Assembly: GCA_036645575.1 (NCBI GenBank)
Contig: JAVXNW010000002.1
Coordinates: forward strand, 1 to 64,000
From: JAVXNW01 sp036645575
Lineage (GTDB): Bacteria > Bacillota > Clostridia > Christensenellales > Aristaeellaceae
Direction: 5' to 3'
DNA: 64,000 bases
Every line of letters starts with the position of its first letter. Positions within the stretch are counted from its first letter, which is position 1. A program made the position numbers and the translations under genes. The notes beneath the pieces were generated by a model that was not told the DNA's origin, made no database searches, and was given only the letters and a program-made list of their open reading frames with translations. This document shows, piece after piece, positions 35,301 to 43,488 of this stretch.

Positions 35301-35377
35301 ACATCCTGCCCATCGTCCCCGAGGCGCTAAGCGCCCTGCGCGACGCGGCGCAGGCGCGAAAACACGCGGAAACTTGA
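32351..35377 (+). CDS. Membrane GGDEF-EAL protein with sensor and PAS-like domains
   Basis: 1008 residues. Membrane helix (about 18-42), a large extracytoplasmic Cache-like sensor (about 45-378), a second helix (about 381-402), HAMP (about 403-455), a PAS-like segment (about 463-560), GGDEF (about 570-735) and EAL (about 755-995). The GGDEF motif is SGDEF (650-654) with the metal Asp at 608, a form found in active cyclases. The EAL motif is ELL (780-782); N839, E868, D897-D898, K918, E954 and Q974 are present, so phosphodiesterase activity is possible. No RxxD inhibitory site is evident. It should turn c-di-GMP over in response to an external ligand, likely delivered by the preceding binding protein. 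Confidence 0.9.
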   Translation: MDAKTPSHARQSRNTILSRLLIPVMLIMLLQSCLHIALLWQGGVISHADQNAYDVLRERVSGRARYLENDMVHKWSAIGETEAAILDTLSNALAGTQYDITDIAHNAVLNNQLVERMAPHLIYMLRKNMVTGAFVMLDGPGLTHDQAGLSRAGFYVRDPDPTSYSDDNLDLLVERGMPATAKRLGLTLNACWESTFTLSPEEDNRFYFEPLRAAKAGSSRSSGQYGYWSGGMKLDANDIPSLTYSIPLICAGGAVVGVMGVDLSESYLRSLLTYDELLPGKAGAYCLAVTENSGQSYRRIMSNGPMYALTMGGADTFTIGSEISASIYHMAGSAPGYGNVLGCISPLTLYNQNTPFCAQQWALIGVAGQSDLLNFSDQLTRMAWAVSAFSLSLGVLCVYLASRMMTRPITELACSLRKSDPNQPISLPKLGIREIDQLTDSIETLSASVADSASKISKILSLTKDTIGVFESSGTGDYVFCSSNLFALLGWPDPPTSNDGVYLRNALFDARMAVLEAHLFDEQEGIYLVTNASGASRYVQLTKLMEQEKLLGAITDVTSTILTKQKIEYERDYDLLTGLNNRRAFEQKLRLLFASSAALGHCALIMWDLDDLKYINDTYGHDLGDNYIIALAECLSTFSRSDSCVVARRSGDEFYAFVHGYPDHQAIEEAVENIWQHILTQPFLLPGGIDYRIHVSAGVSWYPEDATTWQELLRYADYAMYNVKHTGKGNLRAFDKAAYQSDQSLLYGTESLNELIEKAHVRYAFQPIVSVGTQTVYGYELLMRPESTQFPSPSDVLRIAQAQTKLYQIERITWVTALAAFVERVRAGAIAPDQYAFINSIASQNLTQADLTLIERTYAPYLKRVVVEIIESEPGTDQNVRDKAEVIKHWGAQTAIDDYGVGYNSEASLIFLSPDLVKLDMSIVRGIDKNQNLQNLVRSIMGYVRTRGVRVIAEGVETEGEMRELVRQGVDFLQGYYLGRPNFDILPIVPEALSALRDAAQARKHAET

Positions 35378-35392
35378 CGTTTTGCCCGCTAT

Positions 35393-35421
35393 TTGACACC
35401 GAATCGCGCGTAGGGTATAAT
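35393..35421 (+). promoter_or_regulatory. Perfect consensus sigma-A promoter
   Basis: TTGACA (35393-35398), 17 bases, TATAAT (35416-35421). It drives the small secreted gene at 35466 with a leader of about 38 bases, so that gene should be strongly expressed. Confidence 0.9.
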
Positions 35422-35465
35422 CGTTGCATTCACAATTTCCCAATTTAGAGAGCGGAGGGGTTTGC

Positions 35466-35972
35466 ATGAAGAAATTGGCGGGGTTCCTTTTGGCACTGGT
35501 GTTGGTGCTTGGCTGCGCGGGCGCGGCATTTGCGCAGGAAGTTCAAGAAATCCCAGTGGATTACGAGGGCGACTGGGTGGTGTTTGACGAGAAGTTCCAG
35601 CTGCTGGTGCCGAGCGAATTTGTCGATCATGAAGTCACCCCCGAGTTCGAAAAGGTGGGCATCTTCGCGGTCTATTCCGATCCCGACGGCAGCCGCACGT
35701 TCTCCGTTCAGTGGATTGAGTCCGCCGGGACGCTCGACGAGCTGGCGGCCGCCTTTGCGGAAAACGCCCTCTACTCGAACGTCGTCACCAGCACCATCAA
35801 CGGCGTGCCCTTCGTCGTCTACAACATGGAAAACGCCATCGGCTGCGCGTGCGCAGATGGCGACGATTCCGGCTTCTACGTCTTCTCCTTCACGCCCAAC
35901 GACCAGCCGACCAGCGAGTTCGCGCTCCAGCTCATGGCGTCCTTCTCCGCGCCCGGCTCCGAAAAGCAGTAA
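35466..35972 (+). CDS. Small secreted protein, paralogue of the gene at 47930
   Basis: 168 residues, family not recognised. A signal sequence (MKKLAGFLLALVLVLGCAGA) could end at an AFA site or be lipidated at Cys17. The mature domain shares a clear pattern with the protein encoded at 47930-48424: VDYEGxWV...F, a GIFA-YxD segment, QW near the middle, NGVPF(V/I)VY, and CxCxDG...GFYVFSF near the end. The CxC pair is conserved in both. GGAGGGG precedes ATG 35466. Probably an abundant cell-surface or secreted protein; no activity can be assigned. Confidence 0.8.
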   Translation: MKKLAGFLLALVLVLGCAGAAFAQEVQEIPVDYEGDWVVFDEKFQLLVPSEFVDHEVTPEFEKVGIFAVYSDPDGSRTFSVQWIESAGTLDELAAAFAENALYSNVVTSTINGVPFVVYNMENAIGCACADGDDSGFYVFSFTPNDQPTSEFALQLMASFSAPGSEKQ

Positions 35973-35983
35973 GCGCGCATGTC

Positions 35984-36022
35984 AAAACCCCCGCCAAAGC
36001 AATCGCCTTGGCGGGGGTTTTT
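35984..36022 (+). terminator. Strong terminator, possibly bidirectional
   Basis: CCCCCGCCAA (35988-35997) and TTGGCGGGGG (36008-36017), preceded by AAAA and followed by TTTTT. It closes the secreted-protein transcript and may also serve the convergent DUF4432 gene. Confidence 0.9.
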
Positions 36023-36123
36023 ATGTGGCGCCTGAGCAAATTCTTCGCACGGCTCCGCGCGATAGGCCACTAGGCTAGATTCCGCGCCGCCGCTTTCGCT
36101 CCGCGCGATAGCCCCTTTGCGGA

Positions 36124-37170
36124 TTACTTGGCCAGCGCCTTGTAGCGCGCGATCAACTGCGCGTCGTCTGTGTAGGTGAGCTTAAAGGCGAATTTCAGCT
36201 GCTTGCCCGGCTCAAGCGTGGGCATCACGCCGTGCTCGCGCGCGTAGGCGCGCCCCATGACGCCGGCGACGGTGGGCTCAAGGCCCAGCGCGTAGTCGCC
36301 CGCCATCATGCACTTCCACTCGCACAGGAGCGGGAACGCCCCCTTGTCAAAGGTGATGATCGCGGCCAAGCCCAATTTTTCGTTGTGCACCATCGCAAAG
36401 GCCGTGTCGCCCTCAAAGGCGGTGTGGAAATAGCACTGCTCGCCGCGCCCCACCTCTGGCGCGTCCATGACGCCGTAAACGCCGGGGCCGTCCTTGGCCC
36501 ACGCGTCGCGCGGCGCCACGCTCGCGGCGTTTGTATATACGCGCGTGCCCTCGTCCAGCATCGGGTAGCCGAAGTTGATGTGGTAGACCATCATGACCGG
36601 CTGTGTGGCAAAGCCCTGATTCTCGACCGTGTCCACCACTTCGACCTCGTCGCGCTCGGTGGATACGGTGATCTGGCGGCTCAGGAGCATGTTCTCTTCA
36701 AATACGCACGCCTCACGCACCGATCCGCTCACGCGGATGACCGCCTCGTCGCCCACAAATTCGGTGCGCGCCGAGACCTCCGCCGCAGGGGTGTTAGAAT
36801 ACGGCCCATGCAGGCCCAGCGTGCGCCCCTCGTCCACGCACGGCGCGCCCGCGTAGGTGATGCCGCAGCTGGTCAGCTGACCTGCGTTAAACTGCTTGAG
36901 GAACCCGCGCACGCCCTCCTCCTGATACAGGCCCGGCGCGCGCATGCCGGTCTTGGCGGCAAAGCCCATGTTGACGCCCTTGTAGCTGAGAAACGGGATA
37001 TCCAGCCCGCGATCCGCCGCAATCGTCATGTCAAGGCCCTTGCCGTTGCGCAGGTGGAACACCCGCACGCCCTTGGCGGCCCCGTCGTTTAACACGTAAT
37101 CCGTGACGCCGTACAGCGCGTTTAAGTTGCCCACGCGCTTTCTCATCTCAAATAATTCGCTCTTTTTCAT
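36124..37170 (-). CDS. DUF4432 aldose-epimerase-like protein
   Basis: 348 residues. A beta-sandwich protein of the galactose mutarotase superfamily, DUF4432 branch (KGLDMTIAADRGLDIP, GLHGPYSN, MVYHINFGYPML). Histidines at HG and YH positions match superfamily catalytic places. It probably interconverts anomers of a sugar or sugar acid. GGAGG precedes the ATG. It is the last gene of galE - small membrane protein - DUF4432, fitting a galactose-related role. Confidence 0.85.
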   Translation of the reverse strand: MKKSELFEMRKRVGNLNALYGVTDYVLNDGAAKGVRVFHLRNGKGLDMTIAADRGLDIPFLSYKGVNMGFAAKTGMRAPGLYQEEGVRGFLKQFNAGQLTSCGITYAGAPCVDEGRTLGLHGPYSNTPAAEVSARTEFVGDEAVIRVSGSVREACVFEENMLLSRQITVSTERDEVEVVDTVENQGFATQPVMMVYHINFGYPMLDEGTRVYTNAASVAPRDAWAKDGPGVYGVMDAPEVGRGEQCYFHTAFEGDTAFAMVHNEKLGLAAIITFDKGAFPLLCEWKCMMAGDYALGLEPTVAGVMGRAYAREHGVMPTLEPGKQLKFAFKLTYTDDAQLIARYKALAK

Positions 37171-37185
37171 GGATCTGACATCCTC

Positions 37186-37539
37186 CTACTTGATGATGGT
37201 ATATTGGCCGATTATCGGCACTTCGCGGGCGTCGCCGTTGACGCAGGCCAGGTAGGTAAAGTAAAGGCATATGAGCCCGATCGCGCAGCTGGCAATGCCC
37301 CCGATCAATCCCAGCAGTCCCCCCACAATCGGCACCCACCCCAGCACCAATTTGATCACCCAAAACGCAAAGCGCAGCACAAAAAACGCGATCCAGAGCA
37401 GCAAGCCCTGATTGGCGCAATAGCGCCCGTACTTGGATGCGGGGCACGCGATCAGCGGCACGAAGAACAGGAGATACCCAAGTCCCCCTTTTACGCGGTT
37501 GCCGGACACATCCGATGCGTCAAAGTTCGGTCTTGCCAT
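37186..37539 (-). CDS. Small polytopic membrane protein
   Basis: 117 residues. Three to four hydrophobic helices (about 20-35, 45-62, 65-80, 82-100) with the loop GWVPIVGGLLGLIGG. The pattern resembles Tic20/DUF4870-like small membrane proteins but I do not assign it. A conserved-looking CPASKYGRYCANQG segment connects helices 1 and 2. It lies between galE and the DUF4432 gene, 42 bases after galE. Confidence 0.75.
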   Translation of the reverse strand: MARPNFDASDVSGNRVKGGLGYLLFFVPLIACPASKYGRYCANQGLLLWIAFFVLRFAFWVIKLVLGWVPIVGGLLGLIGGIASCAIGLICLYFTYLACVNGDAREVPIIGQYTIIK

Positions 37540-37581
37540 AGGCCTTCATCCCCTCCCTGTTTTTTGCCCTTGAATGGATTT

Positions 37582-38604
37582 CTACGCCTTCGGAAGCTGA
37601 TACCCGTTCGGATTTTGCACCTGCCAGCGCCACGCGTCGCGGCACATGTCGCCCAGCGTCTTCTCCGCCTTCCACCCGAGCAGGCGCGTGGCCTTGGCGG
37701 CGTTTGCGTAGCACCCGGGCGCGTCGCCCGCGCGGCGCGGCTGGATCTCGTATTTGAGCTTTACGCGGTTGACCTTTTCAAAGGTGTCCAGGATGTCCAG
37801 GACGCTATAGCCAACGCCGGTGCCCAGGTTGATCGCCTCGCACCCGGTGAACCCCTCCAGGAACTTGAGCGCCGCGACGTGCCCGCGCGCCAGATCCAGC
37901 ACGTGGATGTAGTCGCGCACGCAGGTGCCGTCGGGCGTGGGGTAGTCGTCGCCAAATACGCCCAGCACGGGGATCTTGCCCTGCGCGTTTTGCATGACGC
38001 GCGGCATCAGGTTGTTGGGAATGCCGTTGGGGTCCTCGCCGATCCTGCCGCTTTCGTGCGCGCCGACGGGGTTAAAGTACCTGAGCAGCGCCACCGAAAA
38101 GCGCTTGTCGGCAAACGCGACGTCGCGCAAAATCTGCTCGATCATGTATTTTGTCCAGCCGTAGGGGTTGGAGCAGCCGGTCGGCATGTCCTCGACCATT
38201 TCGGACTGCGTGGACGCCCCATATACCGTGGCGGAGGAAGAAAAAACCAGCTGGAAGCAGTGGTTTGCGCGCATGGCCTCGACGAGCGAAAGGGTTGAAT
38301 CCAAGTTGTTGCGGTAGTACTCGAGCGGCTTTTCGACCGACTCGCCCACCGCCTTGAGCCCGGCAAAGTGGATCACCGCGTCCGGCTTTTCTTTTTTGAA
38401 CACCTGACCTAGCGCCGCTTCGTCGCATACGTTCAGGTCGTATACCGGAAAATCGGCCTGCGCCAATTCCTTCACGCGCCTGACCGCCTCGGGCGAGCTG
38501 TTGACGTAGTCGTCCACGACGACCACCTCATAGCCGGCCTTCAAAAGCGCCAGGCAGGTATGCGATCCGATATAGCCCGCGCCACCGGTTAAAAGTACCT
38601 TCAC
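37582..38604 (-). CDS. galE: UDP-glucose 4-epimerase
   Basis: 340 residues. An extended short-chain dehydrogenase that interconverts UDP-glucose and UDP-galactose. NAD-binding GGAGYIGSH is at the N-terminus; the catalytic Ser and YxxxK motif are in SSSATVYG and YGWTKYMIE. Start GTG 38604 has GAGGAGGAG upstream. It has a clear promoter (38637-38665). It supplies galactose units for surface glycans. Confidence 0.96.
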   Translation of the reverse strand: MKVLLTGGAGYIGSHTCLALLKAGYEVVVVDDYVNSSPEAVRRVKELAQADFPVYDLNVCDEAALGQVFKKEKPDAVIHFAGLKAVGESVEKPLEYYRNNLDSTLSLVEAMRANHCFQLVFSSSATVYGASTQSEMVEDMPTGCSNPYGWTKYMIEQILRDVAFADKRFSVALLRYFNPVGAHESGRIGEDPNGIPNNLMPRVMQNAQGKIPVLGVFGDDYPTPDGTCVRDYIHVLDLARGHVAALKFLEGFTGCEAINLGTGVGYSVLDILDTFEKVNRVKLKYEIQPRRAGDAPGCYANAAKATRLLGWKAEKTLGDMCRDAWRWQVQNPNGYQLPKA

Positions 38605-38636
38605 GGCTATCTCCTCCTCATTTCTTTCTTTCGTCC

Positions 38637-38665
38637 ATTATACCCGCTCTCCGCCTTTTTTTCAA
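38637..38665 (-). promoter_or_regulatory. galE promoter
   Basis: Minus strand: TTGAAA (38660-38665), 17 bases, TATAAT (38637-38642). Confidence 0.8.
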
Positions 38666-38688
38666 TCGTCCGGCGACCCACACAGGTG

Positions 38689-38725
38689 TAAAAATATGAC
38701 CCGCGGCGATTGCTCGCTGCGGGTC
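38689..38725 (-). terminator. Terminator of the small lipoprotein gene
   Basis: GACCCGCGGCGA (38698-38709) and TCGCTGCGGGTC (38714-38725) pair with one mismatch around TTGC. On the minus strand the stem is followed by ATATTTTT. Confidence 0.75.
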
Positions 38726-38770
38726 GGCGTTTACTTATGTACCTTTAGTGACTTTAGTGACTTTGCTGAC

Positions 38771-39004
38771 TTAGGCTGCCGGGGCGGCTGCCGGGTCAAC
38801 GGGCGCTTCAGCTGCGGGTGCTTCGGCTGCGGGCGCTTCGGCTACGGGCGCATCAGTCGCTACGGGTGCTTCGGCTACGGGCGCATCAGTCGCTACGGGC
38901 GCTTCGCTCGCGGCAGGCGCGGCGGGCGCGGTGGGTGCGGGGCTGCAAGCCGCCAGGGCCAGAGCCAGAACCAGTACCATCATAATTGCAATTGTCTTTT
39001 TCAT
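38771..39004 (-). CDS. Tiny Ala/Pro-rich repeat lipoprotein
   Basis: 77 residues. A lipoprotein signal with lipobox LAAC (Cys20), then a tail made only of A, P, V, E, T, D and S in repeats of APVATDAPVAE and APAAE. There is no folded domain; the acidic, Pro-rich tail would form an extended surface spacer. GGAGG is seven to eight bases before the ATG. The DNA is a run of short tandem repeats, so length may vary. It is a single-gene unit. Confidence 0.8.
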   Translation of the reverse strand: MKKTIAIMMVLVLALALAACSPAPTAPAAPAASEAPVATDAPVAEAPVATDAPVAEAPAAEAPAAEAPVDPAAAPAA

Positions 39005-39073
39005 GATTGATTTCCTCCTAAGCTTTTTACGCGTTCATATTGTACACGATGGACGTTAATTTGGAACGTAGAT

Positions 39074-40972
39074 TCAAAGCATTTTTCGCCATATTTGACT
39101 GCTCGCGTCGCTGGGCATGCGCCAATCGCCGCGCGGCGACAGCGTGACCGAGCCGACCTTAGGCCCGTCCGGCAGGCACGAGCGCTTGAACTGCTGGCTA
39201 AAGAAGCGCTTGAGAAAAACGTCCAGCCACTTGTCGATCGTGGGTGCGTCATACGCGTCCTCAAAGGCGATATACGCAAGGCGCTTGATCTTGCCCGGCG
39301 CCTCCATGCGCCGAAGCATGTGATACAAAAAGAAATCGTGCAGGCAATACGGACCCACCAGCTCCTCTGTCACCTGCGAGATCACCCCGTCCTTGGGGGG
39401 CAGCAGCTCGGGGCTCACCGGCGTTGCCAGTACGTCCTCAAGCGCCCGCTTGAGCGCGCCCTCGGGCTCCTGATCGGCCGCGTAGGCGACCAAGTGCTTG
39501 ACCAGCGTCTTGGGAACGCCCGCGTTCACGCCGTACATCGACATGTGGTCGCCGTTGTAGGTGGCCCACCCCAGCGCAAGCTCGGACAGGTCGCCCGTGC
39601 CCACGACGATGCCGCCCACCTTGTTGGCGTAGTCCATGAGCACCTGCGTGCGCTCGCGCGCCTGCGCGTTTTCAAACGTCACGTCGTGGTTGTCGATCGC
39701 CTGATCGATGTCCAAAAAGTGCTGGGTCACCGCCTTTGTGATGTCCACCTCGATGAGCTTTGCGTGAAAGCCCTCCGCGAGCAGGCGCGCGTTGTCGTGC
39801 GTGCGCTTGGTCGTCCCAAAGCAGGGCATGGTGATCGCCACCAAGCCGCGCTTGTCCAGGTTTAGCTGCTCAAACGCGCGCGCCGCGACCACGAGCGCCA
39901 GCGTCGAGTCCAGCCCGCCCGACACGCCCACAATCGCCGTCTTGCACCCGATGTGCTTGAGCCGCGTCGCGAGGCCGGACGCTTGGATCAGCAGAATTTC
40001 CTCGCAGCGGCGCGCGCGCACCCGCTCGTCAAAGGGCACAAACGGCGCGGGATCGACGTAGCGGTTGATCTCAAGGGACTCCATCTTGACTTGAAAGGGC
40101 ACCACCGCGTGCACCCGGCTCGGCGTGCCAAACGTGTTCATGCGCGTTCGCTCGCTCGCCAGAAATTGGATGTCTAGGTCGGACGTGATGAGTCCGCACT
40201 CGTATCTCTCAGACGCCGAGAGAATCGCGCCGTTTTCCGCGATCAGGTTGTGCCCGGAAAAGACCAGATCGGTCGAGGACTCGCCCGCGCCGGCGTCCGC
40301 GTACAGATACCCGCACAACAGCCGCGCGGACTGGCTCTTGAGCAGCATCTCCCGGTAGGCCGCCTTGCCCACCACCTCGTCTGACGCGGAGGGGTTGGCG
40401 ATCACCGTCGCGCCGGAAAGCGCGTGGTCGATCGAGGGCGGCTGGGGCACCCACAGGTCTTCGCACAGCTCGACGGCCAGCTGAAACTCCGGCATCTGCT
40501 CGCAGCAGAACAGGATGTCCCCGCCAAAGGGCGTCGCCTCGCCGAGCAGGCTGATCTCGCGCACCGCGGCCTCGCCCGGCGTAAAGTGGCGCAGCTCGTA
40601 AAACTCGCCGTAGTTTGGCAAATTGCGCTTGGGCACCACGCCCAGCACGCGCCCGTCCTGAATCACCGCCGCGCAGTTGTACATCCGCCCCTCCACCACG
40701 AGCGGAAGCCCCACCACGGTCAGCATGTCCATGCCGCGCGACGCGGCCACCAGCGCCACCAGCGCCTCAAGCGCCGCGCTTTGCAGCGCGCGCTGAAAAA
40801 ACAGGTCGCCCGCCGTATAGCCGGTCACGCACAATTCCGGCAGGGTCAGCACCTTGGCCTTCATCGCGCAAGCCTCGCGCATGAGTTCCACGATCTTTTT
40901 CCCGTTGTGTTCGCAATCGGCCACCACAATGGCCGGCGTGCCGACCGCTACCCGCACAAATCCATCTTGCAC
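39074..40972 (-). CDS. nadE: Glutamine-dependent NAD synthetase
   Basis: 632 residues. An N-terminal carbon-nitrogen hydrolase domain (about 1-280) releases ammonia from glutamine; its Glu-Lys-Cys triad lies in LPELCVTGY, PKRNLPNYGEFYE and AVELCEDLW. The C-terminal NAD synthetase has the ATP pyrophosphatase loop GVSGGLDSTLA. Makes NAD from deamido-NAD. Start GTG 40972 has AGAGGTG eight bases upstream. It has a promoter at 41017-41046 and is a single-gene unit. Confidence 0.95.
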   Translation of the reverse strand: MQDGFVRVAVGTPAIVVADCEHNGKKIVELMREACAMKAKVLTLPELCVTGYTAGDLFFQRALQSAALEALVALVAASRGMDMLTVVGLPLVVEGRMYNCAAVIQDGRVLGVVPKRNLPNYGEFYELRHFTPGEAAVREISLLGEATPFGGDILFCCEQMPEFQLAVELCEDLWVPQPPSIDHALSGATVIANPSASDEVVGKAAYREMLLKSQSARLLCGYLYADAGAGESSTDLVFSGHNLIAENGAILSASERYECGLITSDLDIQFLASERTRMNTFGTPSRVHAVVPFQVKMESLEINRYVDPAPFVPFDERVRARRCEEILLIQASGLATRLKHIGCKTAIVGVSGGLDSTLALVVAARAFEQLNLDKRGLVAITMPCFGTTKRTHDNARLLAEGFHAKLIEVDITKAVTQHFLDIDQAIDNHDVTFENAQARERTQVLMDYANKVGGIVVGTGDLSELALGWATYNGDHMSMYGVNAGVPKTLVKHLVAYAADQEPEGALKRALEDVLATPVSPELLPPKDGVISQVTEELVGPYCLHDFFLYHMLRRMEAPGKIKRLAYIAFEDAYDAPTIDKWLDVFLKRFFSQQFKRSCLPDGPKVGSVTLSPRGDWRMPSDASSQIWRKML

Positions 40973-41016
40973 GCTTTAAGCACCTCTTTCGTTCGGTTTT
41001 CCCGATGGATGACTTC

Positions 41017-41046
41017 AGTATACCGCATCAAAGCCCCCTCATGCAA
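41017..41046 (-). promoter_or_regulatory. nadE promoter
   Basis: Minus strand: TTGCAT (41041-41046), 18 bases, TATACT (41017-41022). Confidence 0.65.
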
Positions 41047-41141
41047 GCAAAAGGTTCGAAAAAACAGCGGGCGAGGATCCTAAAAGGCGGCGCGGGCGAA
41101 AAGGATGCGCCGGACACGCAAACGCAACATCACGCCGCCCC

Positions 41142-41207
41142 GCAACCGCCCCGCAACCGCCCCGCAACCGCCCCGCTTTTGCCCCGCAATCGCCCCGCTT
41201 TCGCCCG
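41142..41207. repeat. 11-bp tandem repeat, six units
   Basis: Three exact GCAACCGCCCC units, then GCTTTTGCCCC, GCAATCGCCCC and GCTTTCGCCCG. The period of 11 places each unit on nearly the same DNA face, compatible with protein or curvature effects, but slippage alone explains it. Confidence 0.8.
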
Positions 41208-41265
41208 CGCCGCGCGTTTTGCGCGCAAATTATTTTTTTGACACCCGCCATCGGTCGGTTCGCAT

Positions 41266-41295
41266 TTGTATTTACCTGTCTATCTGTGCTATAAT
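41266..41295 (+). promoter_or_regulatory. helD operon promoter
   Basis: TTGTAT (41266-41271), 18 bases, TATAAT (41290-41295). The leader to ATG 41338 carries AGAAGGAGG. Confidence 0.7.
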
Positions 41296-41337
41296 GAATG
41301 GGTAAGTTGTTTTAGCCTTTTAGAAGGAGGATTGCCG

Positions 41338-43488
41338 ATGAGCAGTTATGAACAGGAACTTGTCCGGGAGCGCATCTATATGGCCGACGTCCAGCAATTG
41401 CTGCTCGCGGTGATTGACCAAGCGCGCGGGGACGTCGCCGCGCACGACGAGACGATCCACGCCATGCTCTCTGACGCGTGGGCGGAATTGCGCACGAAGC
41501 CTACCGCGCTGTCCACGCAGGACTTAGAGCAGCTGTCCAGCGAACTGAATACGACGCTTGCGCGCAAGGCGCTGCGCGCACAGCTTAAGGGGCACTATGA
41601 CCGCATGGTGCTCAGCCCCTTTTTCGGCCGTGTGGATTTTGCCGAGGGCGAAAACCCGCCGGAGCGCATAAACATCGGCCTGTACAGCCTGCAAGACGCG
41701 CAGGGCCATCTGGTGGTCAACGACTGGCGCGCGCCCATCTGCACGCTGTATTACGACGCGACGCCGGGCAAGGTGCGCTACGACAGCCCCTCGGGCGTGA
41801 TCAGCGGCCTCATGACGCGCAAGCGCCAGTACCGCGTGCAGGACGGAAAATTGCTCTTTTTTGTGGACACCGACCTGTCCATTGACGACTCGCTCCTGCT
41901 CGACATCCTGTCGCGCGCGACCACGCGCCGCATGCGCTCGATCGTCTCGACCATTCAGCGCGAGCAGAACCTCGCCATCCGCAAGGAGGACGCGCAGGTG
42001 CTGATCGTCGTGGGCAGCGCGGGCTCGGGAAAGACCTCCATCGCCATGCACCGCATCGCCTACCTGCTGTTTCACCAAAAAAGCGCGCTTGACGCCAGCC
42101 GCGTCGCGGTGCTCTCCCCCGGCAGCGCCTTTACCGACTACATCTCAACCGTGCTTCCCGATCTGGGCGAAGAAAACACGCACGCCTTTACGCTCCCAGA
42201 AGTGCTCAAAAAGATGCTGGGGCTTGAAATCGAGACGCCGCTTAAGCAAAATGAAAAGCTGATCGCGGGCGACTCCCTTCGCGTAAGGAGCGTACAGTAC
42301 AAGTGCGGCGCGGCGTTTTCGCATTCGCTCGACCACTTTGCCGAGGGTTTTCGCAATATGGGGCCACAATTCGCGACCCTGTCGCTGGGCAAGCACCGGT
42401 TGTGCGAAAAGCAGGAGCTCGAGCGCATGTACCGGATCGAGTTCCGGCTGCTCAACCCCGCGCTGCGCCTGACCCGGCTGAAGACGATATTGCAAAGCCG
42501 CCTAGACGACTGGAGCCGCTCGCTCTCCCAGCAGTACGAGCGGCGACTCACCAAGGATTACAGGGGCCTCGATCTTTCGATGGCGACCCGCATGGCGGTC
42601 TCCCAGCAGCTAAAGCCGGTGCGCAAGAAGATGAACCAGATGCTCGACATCGACCCGCTTTCGCTCTACGCGCAGGCGCTCGAAGGCGCGCCCGATGGCC
42701 TTGACGAGGCCGCGCGCCAGAATGCGGACGCGCGCACCATCTGGTGGGAGGACGCGCCCGGCATCGCCTACCTGCAACTGCTGATGGGCTTTGCGCCGCC
42801 CGACAAGCACATATTGCACCTGCTGATCGACGAGGCGCAGGACTACCCCGACGTCGCCATGCGCCTGCTCGCGGCGCTCTATCCTTCCGCGCATGTGACG
42901 CTGCTCGGCGACCCCAACCAGCGCACCGCGCCCGGCCTGGACGCGTGCGACCCGCGCACGTGGGGCGATTGCTTTGGCAAGCCGGATGCGAATCTCATCA
43001 CGCTCAGCAAGTGCTACCGCTCGACGGTCCCGATCATGCGCCTGTGCCATGCGCTCGTCCCTGCGGCGGGCGGAACCGGCTTTGGCCGGGACGGGCAGGA
43101 ACCGCTGATCACGGTGTTTGACGAGTCCCAGCTATCGGGCACCTTGGCCGCATGGCAGGCTGACCCGGCCATTCGCTCGATTGCGGTGATCACGCGCAGC
43201 CAGGCGCAGGCCGTGAGCCTCAGCAAGAAATTGCCCGGATGCCTGCTGCTGACCGGCGCGCCCGGCGACATGCTGCCGGACAACCAATGCCTCGTCGCGG
43301 CCAGCTATCACCTGATGAAGGGCCTCGAGTTCGACGCGGTCGCGGTGATCTGGCCGGACTGCGCGTTGACGGAAGACGAAAAGCGCAGGCTCTACACCGC
43401 CTGTTCGCGGTCTCTGCACCGGTTGTGCCTGATGACCGAGGGCGCACTTTTTCAAGCATTGGAGAAAAACAACCATGAATCCGTGTGA
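41338..43488 (+). CDS. helD: HelD-like superfamily 1 helicase
   Basis: 716 residues. UvrD/Rep-type ATPase of the HelD class that recycles RNA polymerase. An N-terminal helical part (about 1-75) precedes Walker A VGSAGSGKTSIAMHRIAYL (about 224) and a DEAQ-type Walker B LIDEAQDYPD. Between them lies the HelD insertion. Start 41338 is fixed by AGAAGGAGG. The stop overlaps the next flavoprotein gene by 14 bases. Not a RecD or PcrA: the N-terminal arm and size fit HelD. Confidence 0.88.
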   Translation: MSSYEQELVRERIYMADVQQLLLAVIDQARGDVAAHDETIHAMLSDAWAELRTKPTALSTQDLEQLSSELNTTLARKALRAQLKGHYDRMVLSPFFGRVDFAEGENPPERINIGLYSLQDAQGHLVVNDWRAPICTLYYDATPGKVRYDSPSGVISGLMTRKRQYRVQDGKLLFFVDTDLSIDDSLLLDILSRATTRRMRSIVSTIQREQNLAIRKEDAQVLIVVGSAGSGKTSIAMHRIAYLLFHQKSALDASRVAVLSPGSAFTDYISTVLPDLGEENTHAFTLPEVLKKMLGLEIETPLKQNEKLIAGDSLRVRSVQYKCGAAFSHSLDHFAEGFRNMGPQFATLSLGKHRLCEKQELERMYRIEFRLLNPALRLTRLKTILQSRLDDWSRSLSQQYERRLTKDYRGLDLSMATRMAVSQQLKPVRKKMNQMLDIDPLSLYAQALEGAPDGLDEAARQNADARTIWWEDAPGIAYLQLLMGFAPPDKHILHLLIDEAQDYPDVAMRLLAALYPSAHVTLLGDPNQRTAPGLDACDPRTWGDCFGKPDANLITLSKCYRSTVPIMRLCHALVPAAGGTGFGRDGQEPLITVFDESQLSGTLAAWQADPAIRSIAVITRSQAQAVSLSKKLPGCLLLTGAPGDMLPDNQCLVAASYHLMKGLEFDAVAVIWPDCALTEDEKRRLYTACSRSLHRLCLMTEGALFQALEKNNHESV

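Larger units (their letters stand above)
40973..41337. other. Intergenic region between divergent nadE and helD
   Basis: 365 bases without a gene I can support. It contains the nadE promoter, a six-unit 11-bp tandem repeat (41142-41207), an A/T run (41229-41239) and the helD promoter. Confidence 0.7.

Noticed and set aside
41142..41207. CRISPR or iteron origin candidate
   Set aside because: Units of 11 bp with no spacers, no DnaA boxes or Rep gene nearby.
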